Below are positions 24,743 through 34,061 of a stretch of 64,000 nt of DNA, piece after piece (position 1 is the first letter of the stretch; the number at the start of each line of letters is the position of its first letter). Location: the NCBI GenBank assembly GCA_036023115.1, contig JAYKKT010000061.1, forward strand, positions 15,335,001 through 15,399,000. The letters are read 5' to 3'. A model generated the notes under the pieces. That model searched no databases. It was given only the letters and a program-made list of their open reading frames with translations, and had not been told where the DNA came from. Both the position numbers and the translations under genes were made by a program. This stretch comes from Brasenia schreberi (taxonomy: Eukaryota > Streptophyta > Magnoliopsida > Nymphaeales > Cabombaceae).

Positions 24743-25504
24743 GAGTTTTGAATTTTCTCAAAAGAACAGGAACAAATTTCTCTTTTCACACAGTGGCAGT
24801 ACTATAATAAACTGAACCGAGAAGGGCAGGAATGTAAATCAATAACCAGATATTTCATAATTTCCATAAATTGTTGAAGGATAAAACTGACTTTTCGATT
24901 AAGTGAGGTCAAAACAGTCTTTTTATATAAAAATATCTGGATATTTTTGTAATTTTGTCCAGTGGTAGTCTGTAACATTTAAAACTGGTCGGGCAGAACG
25001 AACTTTTTAGTCTGTTGCCTGATGCGGTTTCTTTGAAACCGCCAACGATTTTCTATAATGAAAGGTGATTTTGGAAAACCGCTGGTTTCTGCCCGCGGTT
25101 TTATGAAACTGCCTAGCAGTTTTTAGGGTGCTATAAAAATGCAAAGGAGAGAGAGAGAGCAGTTTCCTCTGCTCCGCATCCTGGCCCATGGCCGCTCGGG
25201 GCTTTTTGTCGCCTCTCCAGTTGCGGCTATCCTCTAGCCTCCTAGTCGAGGACCCCAACAGCCTCAACGACTTTCTTTGTCATCTGCTCCTCTTGCAACC
25301 AACCTTCGGACTATTGGTCGAGGTTTCACTGGCTATTTTTCGGCCTATTCTCTACTCTATTTTGTCTCAGGCAACTTCCTCATTCGTGTCTCGTCTTAAG
25401 CGAAGGTTTTCCTACCTTGTCTCGACTCAGGCAAAGGTTTTCCTCTCTTCTGTGTTTTTTTTTTAATGTACTAACACGTACCTATTTGTAGGGTCAGGAG
25501 CAAG
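24743..25504 (-). other. Copia 1 leader with palindromic ACCGC-type motifs
   Basis: By position this is the untranslated leader between primer-binding site and gag. At 25023-25120 there are repeated complementary words (GCGGTTTC / GAAACCGCC, AAAACCGC / GCGGTTTT) that could form hairpins; retroelement leaders often carry structured packaging signals. The open frames 25007-25267 (minus) and 25188-25466 (plus) show no family features. Confidence 0.45.
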
Positions 25505-25516
25505 GCTCTAATACTT
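25505..25516 (-). other. Primer-binding site of copia element 1 (degenerate)
   Basis: GCTCTAATACTT is two bases inside the 5' LTR. Reversed, it reads AAGTATTAGAGC, close to the initiator-methionine tRNA primer site TGGTATCAGAGC used by plant copia elements. Confidence 0.65.
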
Positions 25517-25518
25517 GA

Positions 25519-25960
25519 TGTTGCCTTTTATGGATGTCTGCTTGTCGAATTTTGACTTTCTGTCGACCGTCGCTCTTGTTCGTTAACCTTCTGTTCTTTG
25601 TAGTTTTTTCTTCTCAGGTACGCCTGTAGTGGAAGAATAATGGTATGTATGTTGTTTCCGTTTGAGGTTTCCTCTCAGTGAGGTTTTCTTGACAAGCTAT
25701 TTGAGTTTCGGTATTCTGATTTCAATTTCTTGTTTTTGTTTCTTGCCTGTGCAACTCTGTATTTATAAAGTAGCTCGTGCTCCTCCCTTCCCGGTTTATC
25801 TCACTGGGCTTTCCTCTTCAGGAGCCCCTATAACTAGATTGTTACTGTATCATCTGGTAACGGTTACGACCATCCTTTCCGTAACCCGTCCACAGAAATG
25901 GTTAGATGGCCAGTCTAGCCTTTTCTGTGTTGGGTTGCCGAGAATGACCATTGCCTTACA
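25519..25960 (-). repeat. 5' LTR of copia element 1
   Basis: A 442-base copy of the LTR at 20364-20825, shorter by small deletions. The element's own promoter would lie here on the minus strand; a TATA-like word is at about 25760-25769. Confidence 0.85.
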
Positions 25961-26078
25961 TTGGCATCTCCTTTCACTTTGCCCTTTATCAACATGCTAC
26001 ACGTAGTTTTTTATGATAATGCTTGCTTATCTATTTTTGCAATCTTTTTATCATTTTAACTATATCTTAGAAATATCC

Positions 26079-26157
<79 letters not shown>
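26079..26157. repeat. Compound TA / GA microsatellite
   Basis: About 40 bases of TA followed directly by about 34 bases of GA. The frame 26056-26277 (minus) is only a translation of it. Confidence 0.95.
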
Positions 26158-26158
<1 letters not shown>

Positions 26159-26391
26159 ATATAGTGCATTGCATGCTCATCTATGCTGAAATCTACTAAA
26201 GATGTTGACGGTTTATGATTTTTATAGCAAAAAGTAAAATAATGAGGTTTATTCAATGCATTATGCAAAAAGTACAATAGTAATTTATGTTTGCTTAATT
26301 TAAAACTAAAATATCGATCACACTTATCAAACGGTTTAGATCTTTAATAATGCTTGGGCACAAAGTGTCTTGATTTACCACATCTCTCTCT

Positions 26392-26392
<1 letters not shown>

Positions 26393-26440
<48 letters not shown>
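26393..26440. repeat. Compound CA / TA microsatellite
   Basis: About 30 bases of CA followed by about 18 of TA. Confidence 0.95.
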
Positions 26441-27205
26441 AACACTAAGTACATCTACCTTTTCATTTTATAACCAGCTGCTACAAAGTTATCTAAAGGA
26501 AAAGTAAATCACCATCTACCATTCATAACCACCAGCCACATGTAATGGTTCCCTATGGATCATGATTTCAAACTTTTGTTATTGTGAACTTTGAATCTAA
26601 CTCAATATAGGTAATGCCTCCCAGTCTTAAAAGCAACCTGGCAGTTCGAAGTTGTGTACTGGTAATTCACCTTATTCTTATTTAGTTGTCTTTAAGTATA
26701 AGCGACCATCCTGCCGCCATGCTAAATCATCAAATATCCGAAGCCTCACAATGACATGTCATATTAAACTTAAATACCTTCATGGGTATATTGAATGGTT
26801 AGTACTAGCGCACCAGTCAACCTTTGTTGCAAAACTTGGTGAAAGGTCCAACAATACTTTAAAACTCATTCAAAAGACAACATTAGTAGTCCATCAATCC
26901 AAAAGGCTAGACACTTCAGCGACACTCCTAATTAACCATAGTCGATACTTTCATAAGGTTCACTGGTATGCGTTCTTTCAACTTGATGTCATTTAAAAAT
27001 ACTAGTCAAAATTCACATTTGGACATCATGATGTAGAACTTATCTAAGTAAACATATGGTCCAACCCTGCCACATATAAGAATGGTATGAGTCGTTGATT
27101 AGTCAGGACTTGCATAAAATCGAATAAAATCATACCCAAACAGCATACCCAAATATGTATTTTATATATATATCAAAAAGCTTCGATCGAATGGTAGCAT
27201 AGATA
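26441..27205. other. Unassigned intergenic DNA
   Basis: A 114-codon frame at 26652-26996 (+) has no recognisable motif and no supporting context. No RNA gene recognised. Confidence 0.3.
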
Positions 27206-27300
27206 GTCATACTAACAACAACAACTTAGCCTTTCCCATACTAGATGAGTTGGCTACATGACTACAAGTCTAGTCAACAAGTATCATATGAATTGACAAA
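27206..27300 (-). mobile_element. LINE/SINE 3' tail of RTE type
   Basis: In reverse complement the sequence reads CATGTAGCCAACTCATCTAG, then TATGGGAAAGGCTAAG and TTGTTGTTGTTAG. This is the same tail motif seen after the RTE fragments at 24360 and 31980. The coding part upstream (to about 27400) is not clearly readable. Confidence 0.6.
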
Positions 27301-27930
27301 GAAGGATTGAAATCCATGCAAAACTCCTTATCTGCTAACTTTAACCAACAATCCTTAAATGCCTTATGACACATTGTGGAACTTATACATTGGTTTGCAT
27401 TGTGTGTCTCGACATCGTTCCACTTTCAATACTTTATCAAGTTTCATATGTTGATCCTTAAAGAGTATATAGAATATTTTATCAGCTTTTGATAGATCAA
27501 AGAGGAAGAGATCCTTATTGTTTGCAGCCTTTTCTTTCCCTTTTGGGGCTTTAAGAACAACACAAATATATAATGGCTCATCCTTTAGCTCAGTTACCTG
27601 GTTTGGTGTCCTCTATTTCTACCTCCTGCATGATTTTCTTGATGCAAAATATTATTGATTGTCATTGATACCTTTTAAATGTCCTCTTGCCTTGGATTGA
27701 GGGTATCAAGCACCTTCATGATGTCCTCTCCAATGGCTTGGTTGGGTAGTTTTGAGGTTTGGGCAATAGTGGCTTCTCGGGCCTTTCTTAATTCATTAAC
27801 ATAGGCAATTGTACACCAAAACAATGTAATGTGCATCATTAAATTGCACCTAGCAGTGTGCTATCATGTTGTGAAACCTTCCGAAGAAATTCTACTAATT
27901 CATCATCTTTTTGTTGTAGGTTTATGAGAC
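27301..27930 (-). other. Region downstream of the MULE remnant, unassigned
   Basis: Minus-strand translation gives some open pieces (for example AIGEDIMKVLDTLNPRQEDI near 27700) that I cannot assign. The expected MULE transposase core (DDE domain) was not found here. Confidence 0.3.
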
Positions 27931-28990
27931 CGATTAGGAGTTGGTAGAGGTCGAATCATGTTGGTTTCTTTGTCATTGTTTGAAATGCATCAGTTCCCTT
28001 GTATTTGGATGCATGGATGTAGAACCTACAATTGTTCTTGTACTTTATAGCCAATCTAATATTGTTGTTTTTAACATATACAAAATCAGAATGCTTGTTA
28101 ATACACCAACTTTTTAAAACGTTTTTGAAGACAACATGAAAGGCATAATATTCTTGGTTTCCCAGTCATTATTTTGAAATATATAGGTACCCTTGTACTT
28201 CGATGAATGGATATATAACCCATGATTTTTCTTGCATTTCACAGTCAATTTAGTGTTGCTACTTTTTATGTTCACAAAATCAAAATGCTTGTTGTTGTTC
28301 TAATCTTTCAACACTTTGTTGAAGACATTACGACCCCTAAATCACATACCTTTTCAAAGATTCATATTCTTGTAAAAGGTTGTTTCATCAAAGTCTACAA
28401 TTGCTTCTGCATACTATTTTAAAGCTAATAGGTCTATATAAATAGTCTTTAGGTTTCTCCATAAAGTGATTTCTTATATATGCATTATCTTCATTATCTT
28501 CAGCATGTTCATCCACCACCTCATCATGACATCATCATCATCACTTTCTCAAGCAAACTAATTAGAGTCATCATCTTCATTGTTAATATATCGGTCATGC
28601 ATGCTACAACCATCCGTCTCAAGTGATCCATCTCAAGTAGACTTTGCTGTATTTTCCGAGACATACAATTCATTTGACTCCACATGCCCATCAAGGCCAA
28701 TACTATCAACATTGGTTGATATGTCTAGTTCATTTTTCATTGTAAATTCTGTAGTTTATAATACCTATGTGCCACACACACCATGTCCTTCCAACAAGAA
28801 ACTATCTCCATTCCACACTTCAAAACTACTTCAACATTGAAATCATCATTTGAGTTGCAACTCGGCAAATCATGTGGAGTAACCACATACATATACATGG
28901 TGTCATGTCCTTTGTTACAATATAGCAGTTTTTTCACATCCTTATCATCGTTAAGTTGCTCCAATCCCAACTCTAGTTGAATATATAATC
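27931..28990 (-). pseudogene. MuDR-like (MULE) transposase N-terminal remnant with two DNA-binding domains
   Basis: On the minus strand an acidic stretch (ESDDDD near 28550) precedes FRGRNVFNKVLKD, NKHFDFVNIKSSNTKLTVKC and YIHSSKYKGTYIFQ at about 28420-28170. This is the pattern of the plant MuDR-type DNA-binding domain (GMEF....F..AL..Y......F.....S...R....C....C.W...AS). A second version follows at 28110-27950 with CINKHSDFVYVKNNN, RLAIKYKNNC and YIHASKYKGTDAFQ, open for about 50 codons. The spacing between equivalent points is about 195 bases. The first copy has stops, and I see no DDE domain downstream. Mutator-like transposases bind the terminal inverted repeats through this domain. Confidence 0.6.
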
Positions 28991-29764
28991 ATTGTTAAGT
29001 TACTCCACATATGTATGGAGTAACCACATACATATACATTTTAAATATGTAATCCTTTTTGTACAAACGACTCGAATATTCTGAAGGACGTAGTCTAAAT
29101 CAACATCTTTAACCTCTTCTACCTCACAAGGTTTGACCTTGTTACAGATCTTCTGCCAAAATGTACCCTAAAGTTCACAATGCTCATTTTCAATCACTAC
29201 AATAAAAGCAAAACCTATATGTCATGCTTCCAGAGATAATAATCAACAATGAAATCATTGCACATATGTACATATACAACATCATATATGTATATGTGAA
29301 AGACATTTAAACTAGATACAATTAATACCTGAACTATGAAATTGACCTGGTCAATTAGACTACAAAAAAATAAAAGGAAGAAGCTTCAAAGAGCCAGTCA
29401 AACTAGATACTAAAATTTGAAAAACAGTCCAACTACATAGAACCAAACTAGAGTCACTTATTTGCTGAAATCGAAAGCATAAAGGAATGAAACTTGGAAA
29501 CATTCCAATATACGGTTGGACCGTCATAATCATTAAAAACTTGAGTCTCACAGACATGCATGATTCAACTGTTAGGATAACAACGGGAGGTCTGTGTAAG
29601 GTTTACTGAGTATGCAATCTCAAAAAACAAGGATTAGGGTTGGGGAAGATATGGAGAAATTCGGTACATACTAAAAAATTAAGGAAATATGATCAATACA
29701 CAATAAAAACCTAATTTCACATACCATTGGGAAAACCAATCCCTACTTTATATAGAGGAAGAGA
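28991..29764. other. Unassigned, probable 5' part of the MULE remnant
   Basis: A partial local duplication is visible: ACATATACAT-type words and 'GTTACTCCACATATG' recur at 28880-29040. No coding region recognised. Confidence 0.3.
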
Positions 29765-30165
29765 GTTGGAGCTGAGCGGTTGGCCATGACAATGCCAAAG
29801 AGACAGAGAGAGGTTGAGTCCAGAGTGGCTACGGCGATGCCATAGGGAGAAAGCTTCAGTCAGAACTGGCGATAGCAATGCCATAGTGAGAGAGAGAGAG
29901 TGAGAGAGAGAGTTGGGTTTGACAATAACGATGCCAAAGAGAGCTTGGGTCAATGCCAGTGATAGTGATGCAGAACAGTGACAGAGAGAGCATTTGAGTT
30001 GAGATCAACAATGGTCAAGGTCTGAGAGAGCTTAAGTCAGGATCAACGATGGCGATGTCAGAGAGTGCTTGAGTCGAGACAGGTGATGTCGATGCTAGAG
30101 AGAACTTGGGTCAAGATTGGCGATACGATGCTATAGTATGTGCAAGAGAGAGAGATGGAGTTGAT
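29765..30165. repeat. Degenerate minisatellite, about 45-50 bp unit
   Basis: Roughly eight irregular copies of a unit built from 'TTGAGTC..GA..GGCGATGGCGATGCCA' and GAGAGAG runs (copies near 29800, 29855, 29915, 29950, 29995, 30030, 30070 and 30110). There is no coding sense in either direction; the frame 29717-29953 is a repeat translation. It lies directly upstream of the MULE remnant and may be its 5' untranslated or subterminal region. Confidence 0.7.
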
Positions 30166-30690
30166 TGAGCCCCAGTGAATCCATATTCATTCATTCATGT
30201 TCATTGCATTTGACGGGATCCGTACACAGTTTTTAAAAGAAAATTACTTTATTCATCCAAGATCACACATGAGATACCGATCCTTTATTTCGATTAGAAA
30301 ATGTTAACGAGTAACCAACCACATCACCCAAATCATGTGCATCCGTCTTCCACATCATCTTCGGGTATGGGTATGCTGCTGTTAGTGCATGTGGACTAAC
30401 CATGTAGATGGCACAAACCACAAGATATCACAGTAATAATCTTAAATTAAAGGAACCAAATTGAAAAAGCCTTGGTCTTAGGGTCCTTGTCTCAAGTTTT
30501 GCAACATTATACTTCGATGTTTCCGGCTTCCAACCCTTGGAAACCTTCCTCAGCGTTTAGGATAGCGATTAACCGCTTAGCTACATTCAGCCGGACGGTA
30601 AGAGTTGTGTTTTGAATAAGAAACAAAGTGACGGTCCAAATTTCAACAGCACTTTGAGCAGACAACTCCTCACCCCACGCCCTTTGACAA
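30166..30690. other. Unassigned intergenic DNA
   Basis: No gene or RNA recognised. Confidence 0.35.
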
Positions 30691-30699
30691 ACAGGGAAA

Positions 30700-31010
30700 T
30701 AATGAGTCAGCAGCTAGTCATTACCTAACCTTAGATTTCCTTGGTCGAGTTGCCGCGCACATATGCAAAGTCGCGTCAAAATACGGAATTGGCAGTGCTA
30801 TACACGTCAACCTTTTTAAAAGTTTTTCTGTCCACGGTAGAAGCTTGATACTAGCACTTAACTTTGGGAAAGTTCTGGGTGACACAGCTTCTTCCATCCA
30901 TATACTCGTTCATACATCTTCTGTTGGATTAATCTGATCCCAAAGGTGTGTGTCTGTAATCGTCTGTTTATTAGGAGATGCATTTTTAATTAATGTCCTT
31001 TCGAGTAAGC
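30700..31010. repeat. Block Q, copy 2 (segmental duplication)
   Basis: Matches 17425-17715 in the same orientation (see GTCGAGTTGCCGCGCA at about 30744). It precedes a LINE fragment that separates it from block R. Confidence 0.75.
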
Positions 31011-31019
31011 TATGATCTC

Positions 31020-31580
31020 CTTCACTCAGTCACAACAGAATGTCAATGGAGGCATTATATTTCTTTGGGAGTAAATCGAATCAGAGAACAGCAACGACTG
31101 GTAGAATAACTTGCCCAGTTTGTGAGGAGGAAGAGGAAACAATTAGTCATTCTCTTTCAGGAAAAGGAGAGTTAATCAAGTGAGTTAAGGAACTGAGCTG
31201 CTATAGAATAATTTGCTGCATAATGATACTTACTTCAACGAATGGTGGATGGATATTTCAAAGCACTGCAAAACAGCTAGAGGAGGAAGAGACGAAGTGG
31301 TCACATGTGTACCTTTCATATGGTTAGTATGGATAGCGAGAAACGAGAAGCTGTTTCCGGGATTCAATAGAACACCACTGGACATTAGTGAACTGGCCAT
31401 TAAATTTGCAGATGAATCCAAAATCTGTAATTCACCTGTCACATCGCTGTAATTCCTTTATGATGGTCGGGAGATCCCCAAGGTTATTTTAGATGATGGC
31501 TCTACGGAGAACTCTTTCTACACATTATTCAATATTCTGTAATCACTAATGAATTGCCTATCTTTGTGGTAAAAAAAATA
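31020..31580 (+). mobile_element. LINE 3' fragment (zinc-finger/RNase-H-side) with poly-A
   Basis: The plus strand reads MSMEALYFFGSK, then GRITCPVCEEEEETISHS (a CxxC...H zinc-binding element of the zf-RVT type), and after a frameshift FIWLVWIARNEKLFPGFN in the open frame 31213-31452. The latter matches the W.IW..RN..F signature found after the reverse transcriptase in plant LINEs. It ends in AAAAAAAATAAA at about 31571-31582. It is a 5'-truncated insertion between blocks Q and R; the copy of this locus at 17.7-19.2 kb lacks it. Confidence 0.65.
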
Positions 31581-31584
31581 AAGA

Positions 31585-31740
31585 GTAGCGAGCAAGGCAA
31601 CCTATTTTCACCATTCCTCCATTATTTTATATAACTTTCCGGGCTTTTAATTAAGCAGACATTTTCTTTGCTACTTTTTGAAAATAAGGACCAGCAATTA
31701 TGATCATCCGATTATTTCCTCCACCACGTAAAATTAAAGC
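31585..31740. repeat. Block R, copy 2 (segmental duplication)
   Basis: Matches 19225-19400 (AAGGCAACCTA ... TTTAATTAAGCAG ... CAGCAATTATGATCATC). It begins immediately after the LINE poly-A, so the insertion lies at its edge. Confidence 0.65.
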
Positions 31741-31978
31741 AAGTTACGGTAAAGTAACTTTAGTGCTCAAAAGGTCATTATTTCAGCATATTTCCAGTAT
31801 ATGCTTCTTACAACCTACCTAGTACTCAAAGCACCAAATGTTTAGGAAGCATAAAGAACTGTAGCATTCAATAGAAGCTAAATTAATTTCTTGATTATGA
31901 CCATATTAAAACATTTAGATCAACAATTTATTGATTCAAAGCCTAATTTAAAATTTTATAAAATATTTATTTCCAAAT
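31741..31978. other. Unassigned intergenic DNA
   Basis: AT-rich, no recognisable content. Confidence 0.35.
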
Positions 31979-32036
31979 AATAGCCAACCCCGTCTAGTAT
32001 GGGAAAAGGCTTAGTTGTTGTTTGTTTGTTTGTTGT
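31979..32036 (+). mobile_element. RTE LINE 3' tail (very short)
   Basis: TAGCCAACCCCGTCTAGTAT followed by GGGAAAAGGCTTAG and an interrupted TTG/TTTG tail. It is the same tail as at 24380 and, inverted, 27206. Confidence 0.75.
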
Positions 32037-32239
32037 TATTTATTTCTAAATAAATTTAAATAATTATGACTTGTAAATATGTAACGAGACATAAGTAAGT
32101 GGTCACATATGGTTTGCGATTTTTTAGCTTAGAAATATGCTTACTAATTATGTGTATAAACTGATACCTATTTGTCTTAAAAAATTTGAATATTGTTTCA
32201 AGGAAAAAAATACCTAAAACATTTTAATGTATTATGCAT

Positions 32240-32350
32240 CCGTACCAGTTTCTTAATGGGTGGGCCAAAGCCAGACGCATGCCCCGGAGATCAAACTCAA
32301 GACCTTCAACTTGAGATACTCACAACTTGTTTAGTTATCTGCTTTGTTAA
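32240..32350 (-). mobile_element. tRNA-derived SINE copy, reverse orientation
   Basis: In reverse complement the sequence reads AAGTTGAAGGTCTTGAG, a B-box-like GAGTTTGATCTCC (32287-32299), then GCATGCGTCTGGCTTTGGCC. The same words occur in forward orientation at 32392-32485. Confidence 0.55.
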
Positions 32351-32391
32351 CGATAACATTGATAACGACTCACATATCTTAGAACGATAAA

Positions 32392-32490
32392 TAGTGCTAT
32401 CCACAAGTTGAAGGTCATGAGTTCAATACCCGCTGTGTGCTTCCGGCTTTGGCCTCTGCATTGAACCGAAAAGAGAAACCATCATAGTTG
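32392..32490 (+). mobile_element. tRNA-derived SINE copy, forward orientation
   Basis: CACAAGTTGAAGGTCATGAG, a B-box-like GAGTTCAATACC (32419-32430), then GTGCTTCCGGCTTTGGCCTC and CATTGAACCGAAAAG. It pairs with the reverse copy 50 bases to the left, so a transcript across both could fold back. Confidence 0.6.
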
Positions 32491-33089
32491 TTAACTAGTA
32501 GTACCAAGATTGTTGCGTATGAGTAATTTAACTAAAAAACATGTATGGTGGATGCATCACAAACATTTTGAGCGAACGTCAATGTAACTGAAGTTGCTTA
32601 TTTGATGGGGGGCACATCTACCTGGAATTTAGTGATGGAATGGGGAATGTAGTGGTGCAGTGGATCCATAACTTTTCTGCAATACATCTTCACTGATCCG
32701 GCCAACAAAAGTGGAAGCGCAAGGAAGGTGTACGAATTAGAATAGGAGAATCCCACTCACGCACACCCACAGAAGGCTCAGCGTCTAAATCCATATGCAC
32801 ATTCACCTATGGTTTCTCTCTCTATGAATACTCACACCTATTGAGAATTATGGCACGTAATAAACGTGTTGAGCTGGTCGATTGGTGTCCGAATTAAAAG
32901 TTTGTACAATTGTTTCCTTAATTAGTTTTTCCTGGCTTTTGATTGAAAGCTAATGTAAGTAATTAAAATCTTTTTGGGGAATGCAATAAGGGTGTTATCA
33001 TGGTATTGTAGCACCAGACTTAGTCATAGCCTCTGATGAATGTGCCACAACGATCCGATTCATAGTTTTTGCATAACGAACCTTTATAT
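32491..33089. other. Unassigned intergenic DNA
   Basis: No gene recognised. It lies 3' of the minus-strand GDU gene. Confidence 0.35.
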
Positions 33090-33543
33090 GATCAGTTGGG
33101 ACAACACCATTGAAGACATGTTTCCATTTTTGTGTGATTATTTTGCCTGTTCTGCTCTTCAACACCTTGTTGGATTTGGATCTTTAGAGAAGTAAGACGG
33201 GGTAATGTTTCATGACCATTGACGCCATGATAAAAAAACTGAAACCATAGTAAAACGTTGGCATTTGAGATGTCGATGAACGACATCACAAAGGAATCCC
33301 TATTGATCATTGTGAGGCTCTCTGACTGTTGGGCTAAATAACCAGCAAAATGATCGTTAATAAATTGTGAGTTTTTCTTATGATGATGATGATGATAATG
33401 GCAGAAAAATTGAAGTGTCATGTTCATATTTCTTCTCAACAATTTACATCTTCGTCAAGACCGTATACAAAGCAGCAAAAATATTGAGACGAAGAAGCTC
33501 AAATTCTACGACTAACAAAAATTTTAGTAGGCAGTATGAACCC

Positions 33544-33861
33544 CTACTTGTCCTCATGCTCCTCTTGGTGAGTCTCAGCATGTGAACAGGGCTTAGCTAT
33601 GAAAGTAGGATTCTGATTTCCAGCCATGATCACCACAATCTTCGGCTCCATGTCGACTGCAATGCTAACTGGGATGGCCGGTTTCTCTAGTGATACATCG
33701 CCGGAGTTGTGTTCGGAGTTCTTCCTGTGGGAGCAGGCTAACATGATCAACGCAAAGGCAATTAGAATGAGAACCGCTGCGAAGCCACCGAACATATAAG
33801 GAATTGGAGAATTCCATCTTCTCAAACCACCGGCGCCGTGCTGAGTGCTGAGAGGCCTCAT
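33544..33861 (-). CDS. GLUTAMINE DUMPER (GDU) family protein
   Basis: A single-exon gene of 105 codons. The N-terminus (about residues 1-20, ending WNSPIPY) is followed by one membrane segment at about 23-43 (FGGFAAVLILIAFALIML). The cytosolic side carries the family's diagnostic VIMAG motif at 77-81, then P.FIAKP and an acidic, histidine-rich tail. GDU proteins are small single-span membrane proteins of land plants. In Arabidopsis, overexpression increases amino-acid export, and the VIMAG region is needed for binding the ubiquitin ligase LOG2. Length and layout fit the family. The start MRPLSTQ is shared with the paralogue at 54421. A TATA-like box lies about 80 bases upstream. I cannot tell which numbered GDU this corresponds to. 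Confidence 0.9.
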   Translation of the reverse strand: MRPLSTQHGAGGLRRWNSPIPYMFGGFAAVLILIAFALIMLACSHRKNSEHNSGDVSLEKPAIPVSIAVDMEPKIVVIMAGNQNPTFIAKPCSHAETHQEEHEDK

Positions 33862-33941
33862 TGCGATCTCTCGTTCTCTCCCTTTTACTCTGTCTTGGCT
33901 TTGCCTCTGGTTTTGTCACACTAATATAAGGCATTCCTCTA

Positions 33942-33949
33942 CTTATAGA
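33942..33949 (-). promoter_or_regulatory. TATA-like box of the GDU gene (copy A)
   Basis: Minus-strand CTATAAGT lies about 80 bases before the start codon. The paralogue has CTATAAAG at the same distance, with matching flanks (GTAGA..AATGCCTT), which supports a conserved core promoter. Confidence 0.6.
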
Positions 33950-34061
33950 TGAGTACTATCCTTTCCATAAAGTTGATTAATTGATTAAGTAAATCTTTGC
34001 AAAATATAACAGAGATGCCGTTTGTAACTTTTAGACGCTGCTCAAGAATAAATAATTAGTT

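Larger units (their letters stand above)
20364..25960 (-). mobile_element. Ty1/copia LTR retrotransposon 1, complete but dead
   Basis: The element is bounded by two diverged direct repeats (LTRs), each starting TGTTGCC and ending CCTTACA on the plus strand. The flanking pentamers are CTGGC (20359-20363) and TTGGC (25961-25965), a target-site duplication with one mismatch. A primer-binding-site remnant and gag, protease, reverse transcriptase and RNase H remnants follow on the minus strand in copia order. The integrase region is deleted. Catalytic motifs are damaged: the protease DSG is lost and reverse transcriptase YVDD reads YVND. A LINE 3' fragment is nested at 24120-24501. LTR divergence and many stops show that it is old. 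Confidence 0.9.

Noticed and set aside
25188..25466. 92-codon plus-strand open frame with an apparent signal-like, leucine-rich sequence
   Set aside because: It lies antisense in the leader of a minus-strand copia element and has no homologous features.
33367..33585. Plus-strand frame with an acidic DDDDD run next to the GDU gene
   Set aside because: It translates an ATG/GAT repeat and overlaps the 3' end of the GDU gene on the other strand.
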